In this document: piece by piece, positions 33,005 through 41,547 of the stretch
Numbering within the stretch: position 1 is the first letter of the stretch
Layout of the letters: the number at the start of each line of letters is the position of its first letter
Source: RGIG1902 sp034926865
GTDB lineage: Bacteria; Bacillota; Clostridia; Oscillospirales; Butyricicoccaceae
DNA: 64,000 bases
NCBI GenBank assembly: GCA_034926865.1
Contig: JAYFQP010000009.1
Coordinates: 1 to 64,000, forward strand
Direction: 5' to 3'
Made by a program: the position numbers and the translations under genes
Notes under the pieces: generated by a model
What the model saw: only the letters and a program-made list of their open reading frames with translations
Told to the model about the DNA's origin: nothing
Databases searched by the model: none

Positions 33005-33367
33005 ATGAAGAGCGACACCTTCCACATGTCAATGCTTTATGATTTCTATGGGGATCTTTTGACTGACAAGCAAAAGGAGCTTTTTGACCTTTATTATAAT
33101 GAGGACCTTTCCCTTGCAGAAATAGCAGAGCATGCCGATATATCCCGCCAGGGAGTAAGGGACGCCATAATGAGGGCCGAGGCCATCCTCAGGGAGACCG
33201 AGGATAAGGTAGGGTTGGTTAAGAAATATTCCGGATACGAAGATAAGCTTATAAAGATTCGCCAGGAGGCTGAGTATATCGCTCAGGTAAATTCAGGCCT
33301 TCGCAATTATGAGATAGCCAAAAGAGTAGACTCTATAATAAGGATAGTCGACGAGCTTGTGAAATGA
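33005..33367 (+). CDS. ylxM: YlxM, SRP-associated helix-turn-helix protein
   Basis: 120 residues. LLTDKQKELFDLYYNEDLSLAEIAEHADISRQGVRDAI is a sigma-70 region 4-like helix-turn-helix typical of YlxM/p13, encoded just before ffh throughout Firmicutes. In streptococci YlxM stimulates the GTPases of the signal recognition particle. Here it lies 9 bases before ffh. Confidence 0.93.
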   Translation: MKSDTFHMSMLYDFYGDLLTDKQKELFDLYYNEDLSLAEIAEHADISRQGVRDAIMRAEAILRETEDKVGLVKKYSGYEDKLIKIRQEAEYIAQVNSGLRNYEIAKRVDSIIRIVDELVK

Positions 33368-33376
33368 GGGTAATAA

Positions 33377-34714
33377 ATGGCATTTGAGAACCTTGCTGAC
33401 AAACTGTCGGGAGTTTTCAAAAAACTGCGTTCAAAAGGAAGGCTTTCCGAGGCAGATGTAAGGGAGGCCATGCGCGAGATTCGCATGGCACTTTTAGAGG
33501 CCGATGTAAACTTTAAAGTTGCTAAAGATTTTGTCGCCAAAGTCAGCGAAAAGGCCGTGGGCGGCGAGATTCTTGACAGTCTTTCCCCTGCGCAGCAGGT
33601 AATAAAAATAGTAAATGATGAGCTGACATCCCTTATGGGCGGGACTCAGAACCGTATCAGGATGTCAAATAACCCGCCGACGGTCATTATGTTCGTCGGT
33701 CTTCAGGGGGCCGGAAAGACGACTAATATCGCCAAACTGGCTGGGTATTTTAAAAAACGCGAAAACCGCAGGCCTCTTTTATGTGCCTGCGACGTATACC
33801 GTCCCGCCGCTGTAGAGCAGCTTAAGGTGGTGGGAAAACAGCTTGATGTTCCCGTTTTTGAGCAGGGGCAGGGAAATCCCGTAGAGATTGCCAAAGCTGC
33901 CTATGAGCACGCAAAAATGCACGGGAATGACGTTCTTATGATAGATACGGCCGGCCGCCTGCATATAGATCAACAGCTTATGGATGAGCTTAAGGCCATA
34001 AAAGCCGCTGTTAAGCCGCATGAGATCATGCTTGTGGTAGACGGTATGACTGGTCAGGATGCGGTAAACGCGGCTTCTGCCTTTGATGAGGCATTGGGGA
34101 TAGACTCTGTTCTCATGACAAAGCTAGACGGCGATGCACGCGGCGGAGCTGCGCTTTCTATAAGAGCTGTCACAGGAAAGCCGATAAAGTTCTGCGGAGT
34201 CGGGGAAAAACTTGATGCCATCGAGCCGTTTTATCCTGACCGTATGGCCTCGAGAATATTGGGCATGGGCGATGTGATGTCGCTTATAGAAAAAGCACAG
34301 CAGACCTTTGACGAGAAAAAAGCCGTTGACATGGAAAAACGCATGCGCAGCGGCAAGTTTAACCTCAACGATTTCTACGAGCAAATGAAGCAGATGAAAA
34401 ATATGGGCTCGATGAATGATCTTGTTGGCATGATACCTGGCATGAACGGCAAGGCTTTGCAGGATGCAAAAATAGATGAGAAAGCGCTTGCGCGCACAGA
34501 AGCTATTATTCTTTCGATGACACCTAAGGAAAGAGAGAATCCCGATATTCTTAATTTCAGCCGTAAAAAGCGCATCGCGGCGGGCTGCGGGCAGAAGGTA
34601 GAGAATATAAACCGTCTTTTAAAACAGTTTGAAATGACTCAACAGATGATGAAGCAGTTTTCCGGCGTTGCCAAACGCCGGGGGAAAAAGGGCGGCTTAA
34701 AGCTGCCGTTTTAA
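33377..34714 (+). CDS. ffh: Signal recognition particle GTPase Ffh
   Basis: 445 residues. N domain, then G domain with GLQGAGKTTNIAKLA (G1), DTAGRLH (G3), TKLDGDARGG (G4/G5 region), and a methionine-rich M domain beginning near FNLNDFYEQMKQMKNMGSM with GMIPGMNGK, which binds signal peptides and SRP RNA. It targets membrane and secreted proteins to the Sec translocase. Confidence 0.97.
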   Translation: MAFENLADKLSGVFKKLRSKGRLSEADVREAMREIRMALLEADVNFKVAKDFVAKVSEKAVGGEILDSLSPAQQVIKIVNDELTSLMGGTQNRIRMSNNPPTVIMFVGLQGAGKTTNIAKLAGYFKKRENRRPLLCACDVYRPAAVEQLKVVGKQLDVPVFEQGQGNPVEIAKAAYEHAKMHGNDVLMIDTAGRLHIDQQLMDELKAIKAAVKPHEIMLVVDGMTGQDAVNAASAFDEALGIDSVLMTKLDGDARGGAALSIRAVTGKPIKFCGVGEKLDAIEPFYPDRMASRILGMGDVMSLIEKAQQTFDEKKAVDMEKRMRSGKFNLNDFYEQMKQMKNMGSMNDLVGMIPGMNGKALQDAKIDEKALARTEAIILSMTPKERENPDILNFSRKKRIAAGCGQKVENINRLLKQFEMTQQMMKQFSGVAKRRGKKGGLKLPF

Positions 34715-34766
34715 CGGGTAGCAATGAAAATTGTGATATATATAAAAAACATGGAGGTGAAAAGAA

Positions 34767-35006
34767 ATGGTAAAGATCAGACTTAGAAGAATGGGCGCCA
34801 AGAAGGCACCTTTCTATCGTATAGTGGTAGCTGACTCACGTTTCCCCAGAGATGGAAGGTTCATCGAAGAGCTTGGAACATATAACCCTCTCGTTAAGCC
34901 CACTGAGCTCAAGGTTGATGCCGAGAAAGCTCAGCAGTGGATCAAGGATGGCGCTCAGCCCACAGATACTGTACGCGCATTACTGAAAAAGGCCGGTGTT
35001 CTTTAA
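34767..35006 (+). CDS. rpsP: 30S ribosomal protein S16
   Basis: 79 residues. VKIRLRRMGAKKAPFYRIVV is the unmistakable S16 start, with RFIEELGTYNP in the middle. GGAGGTGAAAAG precedes ATG. It is followed after 3 bases by khpA, the conserved order. Confidence 0.97.
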   Translation: MVKIRLRRMGAKKAPFYRIVVADSRFPRDGRFIEELGTYNPLVKPTELKVDAEKAQQWIKDGAQPTDTVRALLKKAGVL

Positions 35007-35009
35007 GCT

Positions 35010-35255
35010 ATGGAAAGCATTAATCTTAAGGACATACTTTCCTATATAGTTGAGAATCTTGTGGAAAATCCTTCTCAGATTTCCATTGCGGAAGTCGAAC
35101 AGGAGGACACAATAACTCTTCAGCTTAAGGTAGCCGAATCCGATATGGGAAAGGTAATAGGCAGGCAGGGTCGTATAGCAAAAGAAATACGCACCATTAT
35201 AAAGTCGGCCGGCTTGAAAGGGCATAAGAAAGTTCTTGTTGACATTCTTGACTGA
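35010..35255 (+). CDS. khpA: KH-domain RNA-binding protein KhpA
   Basis: 81 residues forming one KH domain, with the GxxG loop in VIGRQGRIAKEIRTII. KhpA pairs with KhpB/Jag and binds small RNAs and mRNAs affecting cell elongation in other Firmicutes. It begins 3 bases after rpsP without a clear ribosome site of its own, suggesting coupling. Confidence 0.92.
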   Translation: MESINLKDILSYIVENLVENPSQISIAEVEQEDTITLQLKVAESDMGKVIGRQGRIAKEIRTIIKSAGLKGHKKVLVDILD

Positions 35256-35262
35256 ATAAAGG

Positions 35263-35294
35263 CCCGTTAACCTCAAGGTTGACGGGTTTTTCTT
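35263..35294 (+). terminator. Terminator after khpA
   Basis: CCCGTTAACCT (35263-35273) and AGGTTGACGGG (35276-35286), one G-T pair, then TTTTTCTTTT. It splits the ffh-khpA unit from rimM-trmD. Confidence 0.88.
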
Positions 35295-35366
35295 TTGCTT
35301 TTTTGGAAATGCTGTGGTAAAATAAAAAATAACGTTTTATACAGTAATGGTTAGAGTGGGGGCATA

Positions 35367-35873
35367 ATGGCGAGCATAATTGAATGGGGAAAAATAGTAA
35401 ATACGCATGGCGTGCGCGGTGAACTTAAAGTCATGCCTTGGGTTGATTTTATTGTCCTTGCAAAAAAGGTTAAGGCCCTTGATATAGATGGAAAAAGCTA
35501 TAATATAGTATCTGCCCGAGGGCATCAGGGAATGGTTTTGCTGACACTTGACGGAGTGGATACGATGGAGAGGGCGAAAGCGCTTAAGGATAAGATCCTC
35601 ACGAGCGACAGAGCTTCTATAAATCTTGGCAAAGGCCATTATTTTTACAGCGACATTTATGGCTTTGATGTATATGACCTTCGAACAAAAGCGGTCATAG
35701 GAAAGCTTGAAAGAATAGAAAGCTATCCCGGCGGGGATGTGTATGTGGTGGCAGTGGAAACCGGAGAGGTTCTTATACCGATGGTCGAGGCATTCGACAA
35801 AGGGGCTGACCTTGAAACGCGGGTTGTGACAGTGTCTACCATTAAGGGAATGCTTGAAGATGATGAAGATTGA
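35367..35873 (+). CDS. rimM: Ribosome maturation factor RimM
   Basis: 168 residues. IIEWGKIVNTHGVRGELKVM is the conserved N-terminal barrel and HYFYSDIYGFDVY the PRC-barrel that contacts ribosomal protein S19. It is needed for late 30S assembly. It overlaps trmD by about 11 bases. Confidence 0.95.
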   Translation: MASIIEWGKIVNTHGVRGELKVMPWVDFIVLAKKVKALDIDGKSYNIVSARGHQGMVLLTLDGVDTMERAKALKDKILTSDRASINLGKGHYFYSDIYGFDVYDLRTKAVIGKLERIESYPGGDVYVVAVETGEVLIPMVEAFDKGADLETRVVTVSTIKGMLEDDED

Positions 35874-36576
35874 TATAATGACTCTTTTCCCTGAGATATG
35901 CGAGGCAGTTTTAGGGTCAAGCATTATAGGCAGGGGCAGAGAGGCCGGATACGTTGAGATTAATACCCGCCAGATAAGGGATTATACTACGGATAAGCAC
36001 GGCCGTACTGACGATTATCCCTACGGGGGCGGCCAGGGTATGCTTATGCAGTGCGAGCCGCTTTACAGATGCCATCAAAGCCTTACGGGCGGGGAGCATG
36101 TTCATACGGTTATGATGAGCGCTCAGGGAGCGGTGTTCAGCCAGCAGAAGGCGCTGGAGCTATTAAAAAGAGAGCATATAATTATCGTTTGCGGCCATTA
36201 TGAGGGAATCGACAGACGGTTTATCGATAAATATGTGGATGAGGAGATATCCATAGGCGACTTTGTGCTTACGGGGGGAGAAATTGCGGCAATGGCTGTG
36301 GCTGATGCCGTTTGCAGGATGGTTCCGGGGGTGCTTGCCGAGAATGCCTGCTTCGAGGATGAGAGCCATTTTTCCGGGCTTTTAGAATATCCTCAGTATA
36401 CCCGCCCCGAGGTATGGCAGGATATGAGCGTACCTGATGTATTGCTCTCGGGACATCATGAAAATATACGCCTATGGCGCAGGCAGCAGTCCCTTAAGCT
36501 GACGCGCGGCAGGCGCCCTGATATGTTTGAAAAGATAGAGCTTACAAAGGAAGACATCAAGCTTTTAAAGGAGTGA
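35863..36576 (+). CDS. trmD: tRNA (guanine-37-N1)-methyltransferase
   Basis: SPOUT-class methyltransferase. MKIDIMTLFPEICEAV, DYPYGGGQGMLMQ and the trefoil-knot region ISIGDFVLTGGEIAAM are all present. Three starts are possible (TTG 35854, ATG 35860, ATG 35863); the last gives the usual family N-terminus. 238 residues. The 50S protein gene rplS, which commonly follows trmD, is not here; a GNAT gene follows instead. Confidence 0.96.
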   Translation: MKIDIMTLFPEICEAVLGSSIIGRGREAGYVEINTRQIRDYTTDKHGRTDDYPYGGGQGMLMQCEPLYRCHQSLTGGEHVHTVMMSAQGAVFSQQKALELLKREHIIIVCGHYEGIDRRFIDKYVDEEISIGDFVLTGGEIAAMAVADAVCRMVPGVLAENACFEDESHFSGLLEYPQYTRPEVWQDMSVPDVLLSGHHENIRLWRRQQSLKLTRGRRPDMFEKIELTKEDIKLLKE

Positions 36577-36580
36577 TATA

Positions 36581-37144
36581 ATGCTCACACATAAGGGAAC
36601 ACAAACTTTGGAAACAAACAGGCTTATTCTGCGAAAGGTTAATAACGGCGATTCGAAGGCACTGTTCGAAGGCTGCTTCGGCGTGCCGGAGGTAACAAAA
36701 TATCTCCGCTATGACACCCATAAGGACATAGATGAGACATATAAAGTAATGGCAAGATGGGAAGAGGAATATCAGAGGCCTGACAGATACTTTTGGGTAA
36801 TAACACTTAAAGAAGATGGGCTGCCAATAGGCACTATTGGATCCGAAGTGCATGATAACGACAGATGTGCTGATTTCGGTTATCAGATAGCAAAGAGCAT
36901 GTGGAACAAAGGATATATGACAGAAGCGCTTAGCGCCGTAATAAGATTCCTTTTTGAAGAGGTAGGTGTCAACCGCATTGAGGCATGTCACTCGGTTGCA
37001 AATCCTGCTTCCGGTGCAGTTATGCGTCGCTGCGGCATGCAATATGAGGGAATGTGCAGAGAGAAGTATTATTGCTCAGAGGGTTATCAGGATTCACATA
37101 TGTACGGAATACTCAAGAGCGATTTTAAAAGGAGCATTATATGA
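36581..37144 (+). CDS. GNAT acetyltransferase, RimJ/RimL type
   Basis: 187 residues. LETNRLILRKVNNGD is the typical start of this acetyltransferase group and IAKSMWNKGYMTEALSAV its acetyl-CoA-binding helix. The substrate (protein N-terminus or small molecule) is unknown. AAGGAG lies 7 bases before ATG. It overlaps the next lipoprotein gene by 4 bases. Confidence 0.88.
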   Translation: MLTHKGTQTLETNRLILRKVNNGDSKALFEGCFGVPEVTKYLRYDTHKDIDETYKVMARWEEEYQRPDRYFWVITLKEDGLPIGTIGSEVHDNDRCADFGYQIAKSMWNKGYMTEALSAVIRFLFEEVGVNRIEACHSVANPASGAVMRRCGMQYEGMCREKYYCSEGYQDSHMYGILKSDFKRSII

Positions 37145-38148
37145 AAAAAGCGGCGTCATTAATAATTGCGCTGGCACTGGTCATGATGACCGGCTGCGCC
37201 GATATTAATCTGAACTTTAGCGGCGTATCTCCTTTTCGGAATATACGTGACGAGCAGCTTATAGAAAGCATTAATAATACTGTAGATGAGTTCATTAAGG
37301 CAGAGGGCATAACTGATATTTCCGTAGGTGTACTTTCAGGCAAGGAAGCCAGATTCATAAACCGCGGGGATAATATAAATGAACATACTAAGCTGCCAAT
37401 AGGGCAAATGACTACTATGTTTGCCGGGATACTTGTATCAAACTTCGAGTATAACCGCTGGCTTGGGGCAGACGAATATGTGTCTGATTGGCTGAAAACT
37501 CCAGAGCAGGTTCCACGGTACAACGGAGAGAGAATTAAGGTATGGCAGCTTGCTTGTAATATGTCCGGTCTTGGTGACTTTGATACTTTTGGAAAAAACT
37601 ATGCCACGGCAGGCATGATGTATAATCAGCTTGAAAATGCCGAAGTGAAATTTGAGCCGGGTTCTGAACACTACAATTCAACGCTTGGGTATGTCTTGTT
37701 ATGTGAAACGATTCGTCAGGCATATAACATAAACTCAAATTTTGTAAATCTTATCAATAACCAGGTCATTGTCAAGATGGATCTGCAAAACTCAGCTTTT
37801 GAACGCAAGGATGCGCTTGCGGCTTATGACGGTTATGAGAGCACAACATATGACCTTCTGAAGGTGGTTGGGTACTGCACAGGTTCTTTTGAATACGACG
37901 AGGGTCTGACAAAGACGATATCCGGCGCGCTTGAGGAAAGATGGAGCGACGGCACGGGTTCAGGCTCGCTTGCCTTTAATATTGACAAGACCGGCGATAA
38001 TACGGTTTATTTTAAAGCCGGGTCTGGAGATGAAAGCGTCTCATATATAGCTTTCATACCTGAGCTTGGAATCGGAGTTTCGATAAATGCAATGGGCAGC
38101 GCTGATTTGTCTACCCTTGCAGGAAGCCTTCTTGGTCTTGTAAAATAA
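37141..38148 (+). CDS. Lipoprotein with beta-lactamase-like fold, probably inactive
   Basis: 335 residues. The signal LIIALALVMMTGC has a lipobox with Cys19. The rest follows class C beta-lactamase/serine hydrolase order: a segment TKLPIGQMTTMFAGIL (residues 83-98) where the family has I-G-S-x-T-K, KVWQLACNMSGLGDF where it has LL-x-HTSGLPD, and HYNSTLGYVLL where it has YSNxGYxLL. The nucleophilic Ser is Gln89, the general-base Lys is Thr92, and the Tyr-x-Asn is altered to Tyr-Asn-Ser. It is therefore likely a binding or sensing protein on the outer membrane face. It is coupled to the GNAT gene. Confidence 0.75.
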   Translation: MKKAASLIIALALVMMTGCADINLNFSGVSPFRNIRDEQLIESINNTVDEFIKAEGITDISVGVLSGKEARFINRGDNINEHTKLPIGQMTTMFAGILVSNFEYNRWLGADEYVSDWLKTPEQVPRYNGERIKVWQLACNMSGLGDFDTFGKNYATAGMMYNQLENAEVKFEPGSEHYNSTLGYVLLCETIRQAYNINSNFVNLINNQVIVKMDLQNSAFERKDALAAYDGYESTTYDLLKVVGYCTGSFEYDEGLTKTISGALEERWSDGTGSGSLAFNIDKTGDNTVYFKAGSGDESVSYIAFIPELGIGVSINAMGSADLSTLAGSLLGLVK

Positions 38149-38155
38149 AAGTGAA

Positions 38156-38192
38156 AGAAGCGTCACACGTTGAGTAATCGTGTGACGCTTCT
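38156..38192. terminator. Bidirectional terminator
   Basis: AGAAGCGTCACACG (38156-38169) and CGTGTGACGCTTCT (38179-38192) form a perfect 14-bp stem between convergent genes. Confidence 0.85.
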
Positions 38193-38226
38193 ATTGTCTG
38201 AAGATCGGTTTTATAAGATTCGGTTT

Positions 38227-39510
38227 TTATTGAGCCGTCTTTGTTCTTCCGGGTTTGCTGTAATAGAATATTGCCCCGTAAAGGATAAGATAGAAAAAGC
38301 TATAAGAAAGAGAAATTGTCATCAAAAAAGTTTCCATAGGTGCGCCGGAAAGCTTGCAGTATATGAATGCCGCGATCGAGCATGCGAGGAAGGCACACTG
38401 GATGACCAGCTCTACAGACTGTTTTTTAGCGATAACAAGGGCCTGTGTAAGAGATTGCACGATAAGCCGTACGCCGTAGAGCGGAGCGAGGTAAATTGCG
38501 TATATACCAGACATACGCCATGTGCTGCCGAAAAATACAGAAAAAAGCCAAGGTGAAATAAGACACAAAATGACTACCATCGGGATGGCTATAGCAAGAA
38601 GCACGCCTGAGGATATGAGGAGTGATTTGCGGTAGCCTCCTGTTTGATTATACTCGTCGGTGGCGTTCTGGAAAAAGAGTACCCTTGCCACGTTGTTACC
38701 GATAAGCGTAAGCGGAACATTGAGCATACGGTATGTGAGGCTATAAATGCCGAAAGTTGCAAAGCCGTAAAGCATTTCAATAAAGAAATTGAGAAGCTGG
38801 AAATATGCTGTGCTGACAAAAAAGGCAGGAGCAGTAAAGAAGGCCTGGCGTCGGTATTTAAGCGCTACATCCTTCATTCCCTTTGAGGTTATTTTCTTCA
38901 GCTTGTCCTTTTGATACCAGAGGTATCTTGTGTGAAAATATGTCCCGAGGGCGGTTCCCGTCATGTTGGAAATATTTAGTCCGCCTGTTCCAAAATGAAA
39001 GAGGCCGAGGATGATCTGCGATGAATATTTTAGCGCCGAGGAATAAACATATGCCTTGGATATAAGGCCGTAATTCTGAAAGCGCGTATTGAAAGCGAAC
39101 ATCGCGTCGTTTATCCCTGTCAGAAACAGAACTATGATAGTCAGCAGCGCAAAAACACCCGCTGAGGCCCATATTTGGGGCTTCACAAATAAGTATATCC
39201 CATAGCCAACAGATACCGCAACCGTTAACGCAGTGCATATGGTAAAGCAAAGGCCAAGTATGTTATAGGCTTCATCGTCATTGTCTGCAACAACAATGGC
39301 AGGTTCGTATTTTAAACATGCAATCGAGCCAAAAAGAGTGACAATAGTCACCATAAGAGTATAGATACCCATTTCCTCATCGGTATAGAGCCTTGAGAGG
39401 AATGGGGAAGAGCCTACAACGATGAGCTGAGCTATAAGCGAGCCGGAAAACAGAGTGGCAACCGACCGTACTGACTTATATTTAATAAGTTTATTGATTT
39501 TCTCCTTCAA
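38227..39510 (-). CDS. Polysaccharide flippase (Wzx/MOP family)
   Basis: 427 residues with about twelve hydrophobic segments. The N-terminus SVATLFSGSLIAQLIVVGSSPFLSRLYT is typical of lipid-linked oligosaccharide flippases in the MOP superfamily. The start is TTG at 39510 with GGAGGG 7 bases upstream. It is not embedded in a glycan cluster here. It would move a lipid-linked glycan unit across the membrane; the glycan is unknown. Confidence 0.9.
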   Translation of the reverse strand: MKEKINKLIKYKSVRSVATLFSGSLIAQLIVVGSSPFLSRLYTDEEMGIYTLMVTIVTLFGSIACLKYEPAIVVADNDDEAYNILGLCFTICTALTVAVSVGYGIYLFVKPQIWASAGVFALLTIIVLFLTGINDAMFAFNTRFQNYGLISKAYVYSSALKYSSQIILGLFHFGTGGLNISNMTGTALGTYFHTRYLWYQKDKLKKITSKGMKDVALKYRRQAFFTAPAFFVSTAYFQLLNFFIEMLYGFATFGIYSLTYRMLNVPLTLIGNNVARVLFFQNATDEYNQTGGYRKSLLISSGVLLAIAIPMVVILCLISPWLFSVFFGSTWRMSGIYAIYLAPLYGVRLIVQSLTQALVIAKKQSVELVIQCAFLACSIAAFIYCKLSGAPMETFLMTISLSYSFFYLILYGAIFYYSKPGRTKTAQ

Positions 39511-39575
39511 AATAAGCCCTCCAAGATTATTGAAACATACATTTTAATAGTATACTCCCCTCAAAAAGAACGGTC

Positions 39576-39602
39576 AAGGGCAGGGCCTTAAGCCCTGCCC
39601 TT
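39576..39602. terminator. Hairpin between DUF1540 gene and flippase gene
   Basis: AAGGGCAGGGC (39576-39586) and GCCCTGCCCTT (39592-39602) form a perfect 11-bp stem. On the minus strand a short T-rich stretch follows a few bases later. Confidence 0.75.
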
Positions 39603-39631
39603 ATTAATGAAAATTTTACCTTTGAAGGAGC

Positions 39632-39949
39632 TTATCTTGCCTTGAAGGTGGCACATTCGGTTTCAACTGCACGGTCGGCGCTGGGGCCGGATATCTGAAC
39701 TGAATCTGCCGAGCAGAGCATGTCCTTGTTATAAACACATTCCTGAGCGTGGCACTTGATTTTAGTCTCGGGTTTCGCGTCAGCCTTGTTCACTGAGTTT
39801 GTAAACGAGTTTGTTTTTGGTGCGAACGATGAGCAGCTGGTTTCGGAGCTGTGGCAAGCCGCTGAGCCGTCAACGTGAATGGCGTTGAGCACACAAAGAT
39901 TGCTTTGGTTGTGCTGACATGTGGTAGCTGAGCATTTTAAATCTGTCAT
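39632..39949 (-). CDS. Protein with two DUF1540 domains
   Basis: 105 residues made of two cysteine-rich repeats: CSATTCQHNQSNLCVLNAI with later CHSSETSCSSF, and CHAQECVYNKDMLCSADSV with later ETECATF. Each has the four-cysteine DUF1540 spacing, probably a metal site. The family is common in spore-forming Clostridia and its role is unknown. AGGAGG precedes the ATG. Confidence 0.9.
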   Translation of the reverse strand: MTDLKCSATTCQHNQSNLCVLNAIHVDGSAACHSSETSCSSFAPKTNSFTNSVNKADAKPETKIKCHAQECVYNKDMLCSADSVQISGPSADRAVETECATFKAR

Positions 39950-40033
39950 ATTTACCTCCTGTTTTATGGTTTTGCCATAATTTAATGCATATCTGACTTG
40001 ATATATTGTTTGTACTTTCTTTTTTGATATTCA

Positions 40034-40062
40034 TTGAAAACGGTTTAGTTTTACTGTATAAT
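40034..40062 (+). promoter_or_regulatory. Promoter for MATE-dpaL-alkD run
   Basis: TTGAAA (40034-40039) and TATAAT (40057-40062), spacing 17. It leaves a leader of about 105 bases before the MATE start. Confidence 0.7.
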
Positions 40063-40113
40063 CGATGGCGGATGATATTTTTATATATCATATGGTTATG
40101 AGCTATTAAAAAC

Positions 40114-40163
40114 GGCGCGCATCCTATAAGGACGTGCGTTTTCGTTTATTTTTTCGTTTTTTT
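40114..40163 (+). promoter_or_regulatory. Terminator-like hairpin in MATE leader
   Basis: CGCGCATCC (40116-40124) and GGACGTGCG (40130-40138) form a 9-bp stem with one mismatch and one G-T pair, followed by TTTTCGTTTATTTTTTCGTTTTTTT-like sequence up to the ribosome site GAGGAGG (40164-40170). An upstream AT-rich hairpin (ATGATAT/ATATCAT, about 40072-40091) lies between promoter and this stem. The layout fits an attenuator. I cannot match it to a known riboswitch class. Confidence 0.45.
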
Positions 40164-40177
40164 GAGGAGGACTGGCA

Positions 40178-41542
40178 GTGATTGACAAAAAGCAAATTTC
40201 GAAGGATATCACCAGACTGGCCTTACCGGTGGTAATGGAAAATGTGCTTCAGATCCTGGCAAATGTAATAACAGCAGCTATGATAGGAAGGTTAATTTCC
40301 ACGGATATTTCTGCGCAGGGGATATCACAGCGAATCACGCAGATCTATTGGGCTCTTTTCCGAGGGCTTGGCATGGGCGTTACCGTTGCGGTCGCTGTCA
40401 GTTATGGTGCCGGCAAGCTTGGACGCTGCCGCAGAATCGCAGAACAGACATATCTTACTATTATGCCGGTGGCTCTTATTTTTACGGCCATAACACTTTT
40501 GTTTCCGAGACAGCTTCTCAGCATATTTACAAGCGATAATGTTATTCTTACACGCGGTGTTCAGTATATGCTGATAGCCGTATGGGCGATTCCGTTTACG
40601 GTTTTGACTACAATTAATACTTCTGCTTTCAACGGCCAGGGAAACACAAAAACGCCGATGTACATAGCTGTAATCCTCAATTTAATCAATGTGGCAGTCG
40701 GTTATGCGTTTATTTTCGGAAAGTTGGGATGCCCGAAGCTTGGGGTGATAGGCGCGGCTATCGCCTATGTGGTCTCTCAGGCCAGCGGCGGGCTGCTGGG
40801 GCTATGGCTTTTATATAAGCCAAGCGGATTTTTTGCCTCATGCGCCCATGGTGAAAACTTTTTCAAGATAGATATGACATGCGTCAAGGAAGTTGTGACT
40901 ATAGGCATGCCTGCTGCCTGCGAAAACCTTTTCTGGCAGTTTTCCGCCGTGATTTTGAGCAGAGTGATATTGAGTTACGGAAGTGACAGTTATGCCGCGT
41001 ATCAGCTCGGGCTTCAGGCCGAAATGCTGTGTGAAATGCCCTCGATAGGGCTGTTGACAACGGCCACGACGCTTGGGGCAAAAGCCATAGGCAAACGCGA
41101 CCAGCCGCTTTTTGAGGCGTACTATAAGCAGCTTCTTAAGGTATGTACGGTTTTGGCAGTGTTTGGATTTTGTGCGCTTTTCTTCTTCCCAGGCTTCTTC
41201 ATGAGCCTTTTGACAGACAATCCTGTTTTACGCGATATCGGCGTTAAGTATGTGTTTATCATGAGCTTTGCGCAGCCGCCACAGATACTTTCAAAGGTAT
41301 TTACCGGGATGACAAGAGCGGCGGGATATAAGAATATACCAATGTTTGTTTCTTTTATAGGAATATGGTGTGTAAGAGTTCCTATGGCTTTGATATGCGC
41401 CTGGCTGCTCCATCTTGATATAACCTTTATCTGGTGGGCCATTACCGTAGATCAGATAACGAGGATACTTATCAGCATAGGCATATTTAAAAAGAAGGAT
41501 ATAGTCAATACAATACACAGGCTTAAAGAGCAGGAGGCGTAA
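40178..41542 (+). CDS. MATE family efflux transporter
   Basis: 454 residues, about twelve membrane helices. ITRLALPVVMENVLQILANVI is the typical MATE start, and the second half begins with ITVDQ-preceding repeats such as VVTIGMPAACENLFWQ, mirroring it. The start is GTG with GAGGAGG 7 bases upstream. MATE pumps use Na+ or H+ gradients to export cationic compounds. dpaL follows after 5 bases, so the two are likely one transcript. Confidence 0.93.
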   Translation: MIDKKQISKDITRLALPVVMENVLQILANVITAAMIGRLISTDISAQGISQRITQIYWALFRGLGMGVTVAVAVSYGAGKLGRCRRIAEQTYLTIMPVALIFTAITLLFPRQLLSIFTSDNVILTRGVQYMLIAVWAIPFTVLTTINTSAFNGQGNTKTPMYIAVILNLINVAVGYAFIFGKLGCPKLGVIGAAIAYVVSQASGGLLGLWLLYKPSGFFASCAHGENFFKIDMTCVKEVVTIGMPAACENLFWQFSAVILSRVILSYGSDSYAAYQLGLQAEMLCEMPSIGLLTTATTLGAKAIGKRDQPLFEAYYKQLLKVCTVLAVFGFCALFFFPGFFMSLLTDNPVLRDIGVKYVFIMSFAQPPQILSKVFTGMTRAAGYKNIPMFVSFIGIWCVRVPMALICAWLLHLDITFIWWAITVDQITRILISIGIFKKKDIVNTIHRLKEQEA

Positions 41543-41547
41543 TTTGC

